Origin: Yoonia litorea | GTDB lineage: Bacteria > Pseudomonadota > Alphaproteobacteria > Rhodobacterales > Rhodobacteraceae | Reading direction: 5' to 3' | NCBI RefSeq assembly: GCF_900114675.1 | Contig: NZ_FOZM01000001.1 | Span: forward strand, 682,001 to 746,000 | Length of the DNA stretch: 64,000 bases | Shown: positions 1-8,048 of the stretch, piece by piece | Numbering within the stretch: position 1 is the first letter of the stretch | Layout: the number at the start of each line of letters is the position of its first letter | Translations under genes and position numbers: made by a program | The notes under the pieces: generated by a model | What the model was told of the DNA's origin: nothing | What the model saw: only the letters and a program-made list of their open reading frames with translations | The model's database searches: none

Positions 1-62
1 TCATAACCTATGGCAAAGGGCGCACGATTCAATCGCACGCCCTTTACTGAGCAATTCCGGAC

Positions 63-245
63 CTAGGCAGAGGCGCTTCTCGGGCCTGCGATCAGCCAGA
101 TGATGAAGCCGAGCAGCGGGAGCACCAAAACCAGTAGGGTCCAAATGACCTTTGCCCCGGTCGAGGCGGATGAGCCGATGATTGAAATGATGGCCCAAAC
201 ATTCAGGACCAATAGGATGAAGCCGCCAATACCAGCGTATTCCAT
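63..245 (-). CDS. PLDc_N-like small membrane protein
   Basis: This 60-residue protein is almost entirely two hydrophobic helices (about residues 6-26 and 33-53) joined by a short Ser/Thr/Lys turn. The pattern, with Trp and Pro near the second helix and an IAGPR-like end, fits the N-terminal membrane domain of cardiolipin synthases (PLDc_N family), here as a stand-alone protein without a phospholipase D catalytic part. Such free-standing copies have no known function. It lies about 67 bp downstream of the FNT-type gene on the same strand and may be co-transcribed with it. Family recognition is by pattern only. Confidence 0.7.
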   Translation of the reverse strand: MEYAGIGGFILLVLNVWAIISIIGSSASTGAKVIWTLLVLVLPLLGFIIWLIAGPRSASA

Positions 246-312
246 TGTGAGTCTCCATTTCTCTGCAGTTGCTTACGAAACGCGCTTCTTGATCAATCAG
301 TTCCTCGCCGAC

Positions 313-1128
313 CTAATCGTCGACCTTTAGTTCTCGCCTGACTTGCCCGAAGGCAAGCAGTGCAAAGATGGCCGTTCCACCAAGCACATTGCCAGCCAGC
401 ACCGGCAGGAAGAAACTGAATAGGGCATCACTCAACGGCAGAAGGCCCTGAACCAAAAGGAAGGCCATCTCGACGCTGCCCGCAATAATGTGGGTAAAGT
501 CGCCTGCAGCGATCAACCAGGTAAAAGCAACGATAATGAAAAAGCCAAAGCCTTCGGTGTCGGGCATCATCCAGACAATTGCTGCGACCAGTACGCCGGC
601 GGGGATCGCCCGTTGAAAGGCTTCAAAAGGCGGAAATCCGGTTGCGTGTTCTGATAGGGAGGTGATCGCGGGGATAAGCGCAGGCGGGATCATGCTTGTA
701 TAAGCCCAAGCAATTGCCACGGCAAAAGCACCGATGACGTTTGCCAGAAGCACAATGCCCCAAAGCGCCGCAGATCGTTTTAGAAGCTGCGCAGAGGGCT
801 GGTGCATGACGGGCAGCACAGTCGTGATCGTGTTTTCTGTAAAGAGCTGCATCCGACCGAGTATCACCACCAGAAAGCCGAAGCTATAGCCGAGGTTTTC
901 AACAAGATAGGACCATTCTGCATCCGGAAGGTAAGTCCTGAAAATCGCTTCGCCGAGGACAGAGAGCGAAATCAGCACGCCTGCAGCGATCCCAGACCAC
1001 AGAAGAGACCCATTGGGGCGTTCAAGCTCTTCAACACCGTCCCGCCGGATGATCTCGAATATCTCTTTCGAGGTCAGCGTTTCCTGCTCTTCTACTTTTG
1101 CTTCGGAAGGCTTTTGCGCCTTTGACAT
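313..1128 (-). CDS. Formate/nitrite transporter family protein (YfdC-like)
   Basis: A 271-residue inner-membrane protein. After a polar, acidic N-terminal tail of about 40 residues come six hydrophobic segments with the FNT-family layout. These include the Gly-rich first helix (GIAAGVLISLSVLGEA) and a conserved stretch around LFTENTITTVLPV. The long charged N-terminus and the sequence type resemble the YfdC branch rather than classical FocA or NirC. The transported anion cannot be named from sequence. It is divergent from the DUF2254 gene, with about 97 bp between the starts. Confidence 0.8.
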   Translation of the reverse strand: MSKAQKPSEAKVEEQETLTSKEIFEIIRRDGVEELERPNGSLLWSGIAAGVLISLSVLGEAIFRTYLPDAEWSYLVENLGYSFGFLVVILGRMQLFTENTITTVLPVMHQPSAQLLKRSAALWGIVLLANVIGAFAVAIAWAYTSMIPPALIPAITSLSEHATGFPPFEAFQRAIPAGVLVAAIVWMMPDTEGFGFFIIVAFTWLIAAGDFTHIIAGSVEMAFLLVQGLLPLSDALFSFFLPVLAGNVLGGTAIFALLAFGQVRRELKVDD

Positions 1129-1225
1129 AATCAGCTCCTGCCTGACAATGAAATATAACGCCGTGGGAACCTGGACGTTCCGCCAACGTTGTTAGGTTAA
1201 CAGAGGGGTAGAATAAAGGCTCTGC

Positions 1226-2503
1226 ATGAATACGCGACTTCAGTGGGAAATGGGCAAGCGCGCGTTTCTGTGGAAACTTCTGACGGATGTTCGGGCCAGC
1301 TATTGGTTCGTGCCAACGGTCCTTGTCTGGTTGGGGCTGGGATTAGCGTTTGGAGTCAGTTGGATAGACCGCAACCCTGATGTGCTTCCATTTGAACTGC
1401 CACCGGGGTGGACCGACACCCAAGCCGAAGGTGCACGCGCAACACTCAGCGTTGTAGCGCAAGCCATCATCGGCATTGCAGGCACGACGTTTTCGATGAC
1501 TTTGGTCGCTGTTTCATTTGCCTCCGGCAAATTTGGGCCACGGCTTATTGGCAACTTCATGCGTGATCGCGGCAACCAGTGGAGCCTTGGCATCCTGATT
1601 GCCACTTTCGTTTATGCCTTGGTCATCCTCAGAACCGTGCAGGAAAGCGGGTCAGGCGACATTTCGCAGTACGTGCCGCAGCATGCGGTGCTCGTTGCGA
1701 TGCTGTTGTCGCTGATCTGTGTTTTCACGCTGATCTACTTCATCCACCATGTGCCAGAGACGATCAACGTATCGCGAATTGCGGCGAGTATCAGCATCCG
1801 CCTTGATGATGAAATCCGCAGGCTGGTTGATGAACGCGCTGGCAACGAGAATGAGGAACTCCCGTCACCACCCGATCGCGATCCGGATCTGACGATCGAG
1901 GCCACCAACTCAGGCTATCTTCAGACCGTCAACTTTGAACGGTTGTCCAAAATCGCAGGAAAGCACGACGGTTTCATCAGGATTGTCTCGCCTGTCGGAT
2001 CGTTTTTGACAGAACGATCCTGTGTTTTTGAGGTCTGGCACGACGGTGAAATCGACGACGACGACCTGGATGCGATCAGCGGCTGTTATGTCGCTGGCAT
2101 GAGCCGAACCGAAAGCCAAAACCCTGTCTTCTTGGCGGAACAACTTGTCGAGATGATTGGGCGTGCGCTTTCGCCCGGCATCAATGACCCTTACACGGCC
2201 GTCGACTGTTTGAACCGCCTTGCTGCTGCTTTGACATTGGCAAGCACCTATAACGGAGGCTTGCAGCCGGCAAAGAAAGACCGTCTCAGCTTTCCTTACA
2301 TGACCTTTGAGAAGCTCTTTGCGGCCAGTTTTCCGAACTGCTGGCAGTATATCAAGGACGACAAGATGACGGCATCGCACGCCGAAATGCTGCTCACCAA
2401 TTTGCATGACGTTGCCCGCGACCAAGATCGCGCAACCATCGAGAAAGAACTGAAAGTGCTGCGGTCCACTGCCATTCTCGCTCGGCCCGAACCCGAAGAA
2501 TAG
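1226..2503 (+). CDS. DUF2254 domain-containing membrane protein
   Basis: A 425-residue protein with four predicted membrane helices in the first about 180 residues (around residues 25-45, 70-95, 115-135 and 150-175), followed by a soluble C-terminal half. The N-terminal organisation and the segment around FSMTLVAVSFASGKFGPRL match the DUF2254 family of predicted membrane proteins, whose function is not established. The soluble part includes the family-like stretch GRALSPGINDPYTA. The start is at 1226, with an AGAGGGG-type purine run about 20 bp upstream. Confidence 0.75.
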   Translation: MNTRLQWEMGKRAFLWKLLTDVRASYWFVPTVLVWLGLGLAFGVSWIDRNPDVLPFELPPGWTDTQAEGARATLSVVAQAIIGIAGTTFSMTLVAVSFASGKFGPRLIGNFMRDRGNQWSLGILIATFVYALVILRTVQESGSGDISQYVPQHAVLVAMLLSLICVFTLIYFIHHVPETINVSRIAASISIRLDDEIRRLVDERAGNENEELPSPPDRDPDLTIEATNSGYLQTVNFERLSKIAGKHDGFIRIVSPVGSFLTERSCVFEVWHDGEIDDDDLDAISGCYVAGMSRTESQNPVFLAEQLVEMIGRALSPGINDPYTAVDCLNRLAAALTLASTYNGGLQPAKKDRLSFPYMTFEKLFAASFPNCWQYIKDDKMTASHAEMLLTNLHDVARDQDRATIEKELKVLRSTAILARPEPEE

Positions 2504-2578
2504 GCGGTGCAAACATTTTAAGAGAAAGATTGTTGCATAGCTTGCAACGAAAGTGACGGCACCGCGTTCGATCAGCGG

Positions 2579-3964
2579 ATGGCAACAGGAGACCTCGTGA
2601 GCAATTCCAGAGATTTGACCCAAGGCGCAGTATGGCGGAAGCTTTTGCAACTGGCCGGACCGATGATGTTCGGCATCATTGCGGTTATTTCCGTCAGTTT
2701 GGTTGATACCTATTACGTCGGCCGCTTGGGAACCGAGCAACTGACCGCGTTGTCGTTTACATTTCCTGTGACCATGACAGTTTCCAGCCTTGCGATCGGC
2801 TTGGGGGCAGGGGCTTCGTCGGTGGTCTCTAGGGCTGTTGGCTCTGATGATACAGATCATGCGCGCAGACTGGCCACAGACAGTCTGGCACTCGCCCTGA
2901 TCATTGTGAGCCTCGTAGCCGTCGCAGGCTATTTCAGCATTGATTTTCTGTTCGGCCTTCTTGGCGCACAAGGTGAGATACTGGACCTGATCACGCGCTA
3001 TATGCAGATCTGGTTTCTCGCGATCCCGTTTCTTGTCGTCCCCATAGTCGCAAACGCAATCGTTCGCGCAACAGGAGATGCCTTCTGGCCGAGCGTGGTA
3101 ATGGTCGGGTCGGCGCTTACGAACATCGCCATCACACCGGTCTTTGTCTTTGGCCTTGGGCCTGTGCCAGCCTTCGGGATTGAGGGCGCGGCGATTGGCA
3201 CGCTCGTCGCATGGCTGGTCACTGTCGTCGGCGCGTTCCTGCTGGTCGGATGGCGAGAGCAGATGATCGACATGTCCGTGCCCGAAATCGGCACCTTGAT
3301 GACATCGTGGAAGCGTGTCCTCGGGGTCGGCATCCCGGCGGCAATCGGCAACGCATCGAACCCGGTTGGTATTGCGGTTGTCACGTCAATCCTCGCGGGG
3401 TTTGGCAGTGTCGTTGTCGCAGGCTTCGGTGTTGCAACACGTATCGAGTCACTCTCTGTGATCCCGATGCTTGCACTTTCATCCGCGATCGGCCCGTTCT
3501 CGGGGCAAAATTGGGGTGCTGGCAAGTGCGGGCGCGTGAAAGAAGCATTGCGCGTCAGTTATGCCGTCTGTGGCGTCTGGGCTGTGGTACTGGGGCTCTT
3601 TTTCTGGGTGGCGGCCGAACCGATCGTACGCATTTTCTCGCAGGAAACAGAGGTGGTTCAGGCCGCGGTCACCTATCTCACGATCGTTCCACTCAGCCTT
3701 TGGGGCTATGGCGCAGTGATCGTGACCGCCGGCGCGTTCAACGCGCTTGGCAGGTCGCACTACGGGCTTGGAATTTACATGGTCCGCATTGCCGCCCTTT
3801 ACATTCCAGCGTCATACATCGCCTCGCTGTTTTTTGCGCAGTCGGATGGGGTCTTCTATGCGATTGCCGGCGCAAACGCGCTGGCAGGTGTCTGCGTGAT
3901 GGCTTTTGCTTTGCATTGGCTTAGCGCAAACGATGACAAAGCAGGAGCCAAAGTGCCTGCCTGA
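2579..3964 (+). CDS. MATE family efflux transporter
   Basis: A 461-residue polytopic protein with about twelve hydrophobic segments in two similar halves, each opening with the MATE-type pattern. The first half has LAGPMMFGIIAVISVSLVDT and the second half restarts near residue 240 with GVGIPAAIGN. The Gly-rich GLGAGASSVVSRAVG segment is typical of this family. MATE proteins export drugs or metabolites using Na+ or H+ gradients; the substrate here is unknown. It converges with the type I secretion adaptor gene, and their stop codons are only about 4 bp apart. Confidence 0.85.
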   Translation: MATGDLVSNSRDLTQGAVWRKLLQLAGPMMFGIIAVISVSLVDTYYVGRLGTEQLTALSFTFPVTMTVSSLAIGLGAGASSVVSRAVGSDDTDHARRLATDSLALALIIVSLVAVAGYFSIDFLFGLLGAQGEILDLITRYMQIWFLAIPFLVVPIVANAIVRATGDAFWPSVVMVGSALTNIAITPVFVFGLGPVPAFGIEGAAIGTLVAWLVTVVGAFLLVGWREQMIDMSVPEIGTLMTSWKRVLGVGIPAAIGNASNPVGIAVVTSILAGFGSVVVAGFGVATRIESLSVIPMLALSSAIGPFSGQNWGAGKCGRVKEALRVSYAVCGVWAVVLGLFFWVAAEPIVRIFSQETEVVQAAVTYLTIVPLSLWGYGAVIVTAGAFNALGRSHYGLGIYMVRIAALYIPASYIASLFFAQSDGVFYAIAGANALAGVCVMAFALHWLSANDDKAGAKVPA

Positions 3965-3967
3965 TCT

Positions 3968-5473
3968 CTAGTTCTCTCGAAACGATGCACCGAGGCTATC
4001 CGAGAACGGCTTGATGAGATAATCGAACATCGTTCGCTCGCCGGTGAGGATCATGACGTCAGCGGGCATGCCGGCAATCAGTTGCAAATCATCACCAAGT
4101 GCGTCGGTCTGGGCAGTATCCACATGGACTTTTGCAAGAAAATACGGCTCTCCGGTTCTTTCATCGACCAGGCGATCCGCTGAAATACTCTGAAGGGTGC
4201 CGAATATCCGCGGAAGGTTTCTCTGCGCGTAAGCGGTAAGCAATACTTGCGACGACATGCCAGGAACCACGGTATCGATATCACGCGGAGAGACACGCGC
4301 ATCAACGATCAGAGCCGCATCGTCAGGTACAATATCAAGAATCTCGCCGCCCGGCCTCAGGATGCCGCCTGCTTCAGTTGTGACGCGGATGTTCAGAACT
4401 TGGCCAGCAATTGGAGCCGTGACGGTCGTTCTGCGCAACGCATCAATGCGCTCTGGAATAAGAGCTGTCACAGTTGATAACTCTGATCTCACACGGCTCA
4501 ACTCTGCGCTGACTTCTTCCTGTGCTTGCTGTCCGATCGCAAACAACTGCAACTCGGTTTCACCGATTTGTTGGCCGAGGCGTGCAATTGAGGCGCGATT
4601 TGCCGCGCGGTTTGCCCGCAGGTCAGCCTCTTGTCGTTGTAGAGCCAGATAAGGTGAAAGTCGCTGTAGCCCCTGATCATAAAGCTGCTTGGCGGCATCT
4701 AGTTCTTGGGCGATTAACTCTAGCTGTGCATCTTGTGCAGCGATCACTTCACTCAGACCGTTGATTTCTTCGTTGAGTTGGTCGATGCGCTTGCCGAGAA
4801 TGCGGGATCTGGCAAGTTGGGTTTCACGACGGCTCTCAAACACGCGTATCTGTCCGAAAACTGCTGTGTCGATCTGTTCTGACGCTTCCTCAATTAGTTC
4901 GTTTGGAAATTCAAAGCTGATTGTCTGGTGCCCGTTCGCCTCGGCTTCAAGGCGCGCTTGGCTTGCGAGCAGGAACACATGCTGTTCGCGAAGCTCCTGA
5001 AGTCTCGAAAGCGCTCTTACGCTTTCAAGCGTGACAAGCATTTCCCCTTCGGCGACGTGCTGCCCTTCGCGCACGTGTATCCGTTGGATAATTCCCCCTT
5101 CGAGGTGCTGAACCGTTTTCCTTGAGCCATCCGGACTGACCACCCCTGGTGCGACGGCGGCGCTTGCCAGCGGAGCATAGACAGTCCAGCCGCCAAATAC
5201 GCCAAAGAAGATGACGACGACCACGAATCCAAGTATCCGCGCACTTCGCGTTTGGCTCTTCAATGGGACGCCCGATTGAAGCTGATGGCGAGGACGAAAG
5301 GCATTTATGACCAGGACAAGCGAGATCACTGCTGCCGCCCCAAGCAGCGCGAGCAAACCTATTTCCGCTGACGAAAGGCGATCCCAGCCGCCGCCTGTGG
5401 CTTTGGTCCATGCACTATCGAAAGTCGCAAAGATCGGAGAAACGTTTTGAGTCAGGGTGTCTAGAAAAGCCAT
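3968..5473 (-). CDS. HlyD-family type I secretion adaptor (PrsE-like)
   Basis: A 501-residue membrane fusion protein for a type I secretion system. It spans the periplasm and links the ABC exporter to a TolC-like outer membrane channel, which is not in this window. The beta-barrel/lipoyl start (VSPDGSRKTVQHLEGGII) is at about residues 112-130, followed by a long coiled-coil region rich in Glu, Gln and Leu, then the second lipoyl half (TVTAPIAGQVLNI). The protein is longer than usual for this family because its N-terminus carries two hydrophobic helices (about residues 38-60 and 80-100) instead of one. The gene starts only 4 bp after the exporter gene ends, so it is the last gene of the secretion operon. 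Confidence 0.9.
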   Translation of the reverse strand: MAFLDTLTQNVSPIFATFDSAWTKATGGGWDRLSSAEIGLLALLGAAAVISLVLVINAFRPRHQLQSGVPLKSQTRSARILGFVVVVIFFGVFGGWTVYAPLASAAVAPGVVSPDGSRKTVQHLEGGIIQRIHVREGQHVAEGEMLVTLESVRALSRLQELREQHVFLLASQARLEAEANGHQTISFEFPNELIEEASEQIDTAVFGQIRVFESRRETQLARSRILGKRIDQLNEEINGLSEVIAAQDAQLELIAQELDAAKQLYDQGLQRLSPYLALQRQEADLRANRAANRASIARLGQQIGETELQLFAIGQQAQEEVSAELSRVRSELSTVTALIPERIDALRRTTVTAPIAGQVLNIRVTTEAGGILRPGGEILDIVPDDAALIVDARVSPRDIDTVVPGMSSQVLLTAYAQRNLPRIFGTLQSISADRLVDERTGEPYFLAKVHVDTAQTDALGDDLQLIAGMPADVMILTGERTMFDYLIKPFSDSLGASFREN

Positions 5474-5477
5474 CTTA

Positions 5478-7184
5478 TTACTCCGCCGCCTGAGACGCTG
5501 ATTTTGCTGTGACGTGGCGCCCCTTTGCCATCATGTCACGCATAATGTCGTCTCGATTGCCGAATGCTGCGACGGTGCCATCCTGAATGACGGCAATTTT
5601 GTCCATGTGGCGAAGCAGTGTCGGAACATGGCTGACGACGACAACCGTTTGACCAGCCTTCCGCATTTTGACCAGCGCCTGTTGGAGCGCCAACTCCCCC
5701 GTTCCATCGAGGTTTGAATTCGGCTCGTCGAGCACAACGAGACTTGGATCTTTGTATAATGCCCTTGCCAATCCGATCCGCTGTTTTTGTCCTCCGGAAA
5801 GCTGGTCTGCAAAATTGCCAACTTCAGTCTCGTATCCGTGTTCGAGCGCCAGGATCATCCCATGCGCACCGGCTTTCCGAGCCGCGGCAAGAACAGCGGC
5901 GTCATCGACTTCTCCCATACGGGCGATGTTCTGTGCGATTGTTCCATGAAAAAGTTCTGTCTGCTGTGGCAGATACCCAATGAACTTACCTCTTTCTGTG
6001 CTGTTCCAATCAGAAAGCGATGCACCGTCGAGCCGAACTTCACCGAAATTCGGCCGCCAGGCCCCGACCAAAAGTCGGCAAAGGCTGGACTTGCCGCTTC
6101 CTGACGGGCCTAGGACACCGCAAAGCGTACCGGGTGCAAGTTTCATGGAAACGGAGCGGATGATGGGTGCCTTGGTTTCTGGCGAAAAGTACCGAAGGTC
6201 GGTTACTTCAAGCTTGCCTTCCGGTTTTGGTAACGAGACCTGTGGCTGATCGTCCGCCGTCATCCGAAAAAGACGCTCCAGCCTGCCGGACGCTAGCCGA
6301 TAGGAGCCGAATGCTTTCCAAGCAGAGATGGCCCGTTCAACGGGCGACAACGCGCGCGCGAGAATGATTGACGCCGCAATCATCCCGCCAGCAGTGAGTT
6401 CGGCACGCAACACCAGTGCGGCACCCGTACCAAGGATTGCAATCTGCAATGCGAGCCTCAGAGAGCGCGATAGATTGTAGAGCACACTAGACGTCTCTTC
6501 CGCTTGACTCCCATCAGCTTCGGCTTGCGCCCTGCTGCGTTTCCAGTTTGCCAAGACCGCTTCAACCATTCCCATACCGGCAAGCGTTTCAGCATTTTCC
6601 ACGTAGGCCTGCGCGTCGTTGTTCACTTCGCGCATCTGCATGGCAGCGGTTGAAGCCCTGTGCCTTGTTAGGATGTCGTGTAAAACACCGATCGCAAAAA
6701 GCATGATCGCACCAGCCACTGCAATCATTCCAAGAAATGGATGCATCAGCCAAATAACAGTAATAAAGACGGGGGTCCAAGGTGCGTCAAGAAATGCCAG
6801 AATGGCATCGCCTGCGAGGAAATTGCGGACATCTTTGACGTCTCCAAGCCCTGCTGGTGACCGTCCATGCTCTAATCGAGCCGAGATCGTGCGTTTGATG
6901 ACCGCTGGCGACAACTCGCTAGCGACCCACGCTCCTGTACGGTTCAAAATCTTGCGCCGTGCGAATTCAAGGAAGCCGTAGGTGATAATTGCAAATATGG
7001 CGATCACAGACAGCCAGATCAAAGTGTCCAGGGATCCACTGGCGAGAACTCTATCGAAGACCTGGAGCATATATATAGATGATGCCAATAAAAGAATGTT
7101 TGCCAGGAAACTGAGCACTAGAAGGCTGAAACGCTGACTTCGCGCAGTCCGCATAGTTGTTTGAAAAAGCGTCTTGCTTGCCAT
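5478..7184 (-). CDS. Type I secretion ABC permease/ATPase (PrsD-like)
   Basis: A 568-residue half-transporter that powers type I export. Residues 1-300 hold the membrane domain with about six helices. The C-terminal half is the ATPase, with Walker A GPSGSGKSS, Q-loop YLPQQTELF, ABC signature LSGGQKQR and Walker B SLVVLDEPNSNLD. There is no N-terminal peptidase C39 domain, so substrates are expected to keep an uncleaved C-terminal signal. It lies between the SapC-family gene and the HlyD-type adaptor in one minus-strand operon, and the 1223-residue surface protein upstream is the obvious cargo. Confidence 0.92.
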   Translation of the reverse strand: MASKTLFQTTMRTARSQRFSLLVLSFLANILLLASSIYMLQVFDRVLASGSLDTLIWLSVIAIFAIITYGFLEFARRKILNRTGAWVASELSPAVIKRTISARLEHGRSPAGLGDVKDVRNFLAGDAILAFLDAPWTPVFITVIWLMHPFLGMIAVAGAIMLFAIGVLHDILTRHRASTAAMQMREVNNDAQAYVENAETLAGMGMVEAVLANWKRSRAQAEADGSQAEETSSVLYNLSRSLRLALQIAILGTGAALVLRAELTAGGMIAASIILARALSPVERAISAWKAFGSYRLASGRLERLFRMTADDQPQVSLPKPEGKLEVTDLRYFSPETKAPIIRSVSMKLAPGTLCGVLGPSGSGKSSLCRLLVGAWRPNFGEVRLDGASLSDWNSTERGKFIGYLPQQTELFHGTIAQNIARMGEVDDAAVLAAARKAGAHGMILALEHGYETEVGNFADQLSGGQKQRIGLARALYKDPSLVVLDEPNSNLDGTGELALQQALVKMRKAGQTVVVVSHVPTLLRHMDKIAVIQDGTVAAFGNRDDIMRDMMAKGRHVTAKSASQAAE

Positions 7185-7240
7185 GTAAGCTGCCTTAATC
7201 TCTTTTGATCAAAATCAGTCTTTTGAAAACGCGGTGTTCT

Positions 7241-7981
7241 CTAAGCATCAAACACCGACGCTTCTGATTTTCTGATCCGGTTTGCGAGTGCCTGAAGATT
7301 GGCAATGCTCGCCAAGTGCGTGTGAATAGCCGCCAGAGCTCCGGATTGCTGCATGGTTTTGAGATCTTCGGCTGACAGCGCATCAACTGCTTTCTTGCTT
7401 GCTACATATAGCCCCTCGAGACCTCTCGTCTCACCTTCCGGCCCTTGCAAGATTGCTTTCAGCGGCACAAGCAAATCCCTGTCGCGCAGCATTCGTGCGA
7501 AGGATTCTGTCCTCTGAGCATCGGCAGATGTCTGAGAGACGAACTCGCGCGCTGACATGGTCAGCTTTGTTGGCTTGCCTTCCGCATCAAAAAGCGGTTG
7601 TCCTCGGCCTTCGTTATTTAATCCTTCAAACCCCGACGCTACGCAAAGAACCGCTTTGCTTTTTTCGCTCTGGTTATCGACTAGAGCTGCGAAAGGATAT
7701 TGACGCAGCATTGCCGGAATGTAGCTGACAGCCCAACTGCCCTTCTGGTCGACATATAGATTTTCTTCAGCTTGAAGGCCCAAAACTGCGACCAATGCGA
7801 TTTTATCATCAGCCTGCAAGAAGCCGGTTGCGTAGTCGCGCGACAAACTTTGCAATTCGCTCAGCAGCACCGGCACATGAGTCATTTTGTTCGAAAAACT
7901 GAAGCCCGCATCACGGGAGATGCTGGCATCTTTGTGCCTTTCAGATGAAAGCGGCACCATATCCTGCATCAAGCCCTGCAT
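7241..7981 (-). CDS. SapC family protein
   Basis: A 246-residue soluble protein. The central block with SYIPAMLRQYPFA, followed by GFEGLNNEGRGQPLFD and the GKPTKLT-like stretch, is characteristic of the SapC family. That family is named after the sapC gene beside the type I S-layer secretion genes sapDEF of Campylobacter fetus; its biochemical role is unknown. No signal peptide is visible. It sits 67 bp downstream of the large surface protein gene and 56 bp upstream of the ABC exporter, the same association with S-layer-type secretion. It may act as a cytoplasmic helper for the exported protein, which is inference. Confidence 0.85.
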   Translation of the reverse strand: MQGLMQDMVPLSSERHKDASISRDAGFSFSNKMTHVPVLLSELQSLSRDYATGFLQADDKIALVAVLGLQAEENLYVDQKGSWAVSYIPAMLRQYPFAALVDNQSEKSKAVLCVASGFEGLNNEGRGQPLFDAEGKPTKLTMSAREFVSQTSADAQRTESFARMLRDRDLLVPLKAILQGPEGETRGLEGLYVASKKAVDALSAEDLKTMQQSGALAAIHTHLASIANLQALANRIRKSEASVFDA

Positions 7982-8048
7982 GCTCTGATCTCCATTGATT
8001 GTACGATGATCGCGGGCGCGACGTCACCGCCGCGCCGACTATGGGTGA

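Noticed and set aside
1-62. Gene fragment at the left edge
   Set aside because: No supported coding frame; only the downstream flank of the small membrane protein gene is visible.
1910-2971. Long antisense frame of 353 codons across DUF2254 and MATE genes
   Set aside because: It is a shadow of two well-supported genes, has Cys/His/Arg-rich composition unlike a protein, and no ribosome site.
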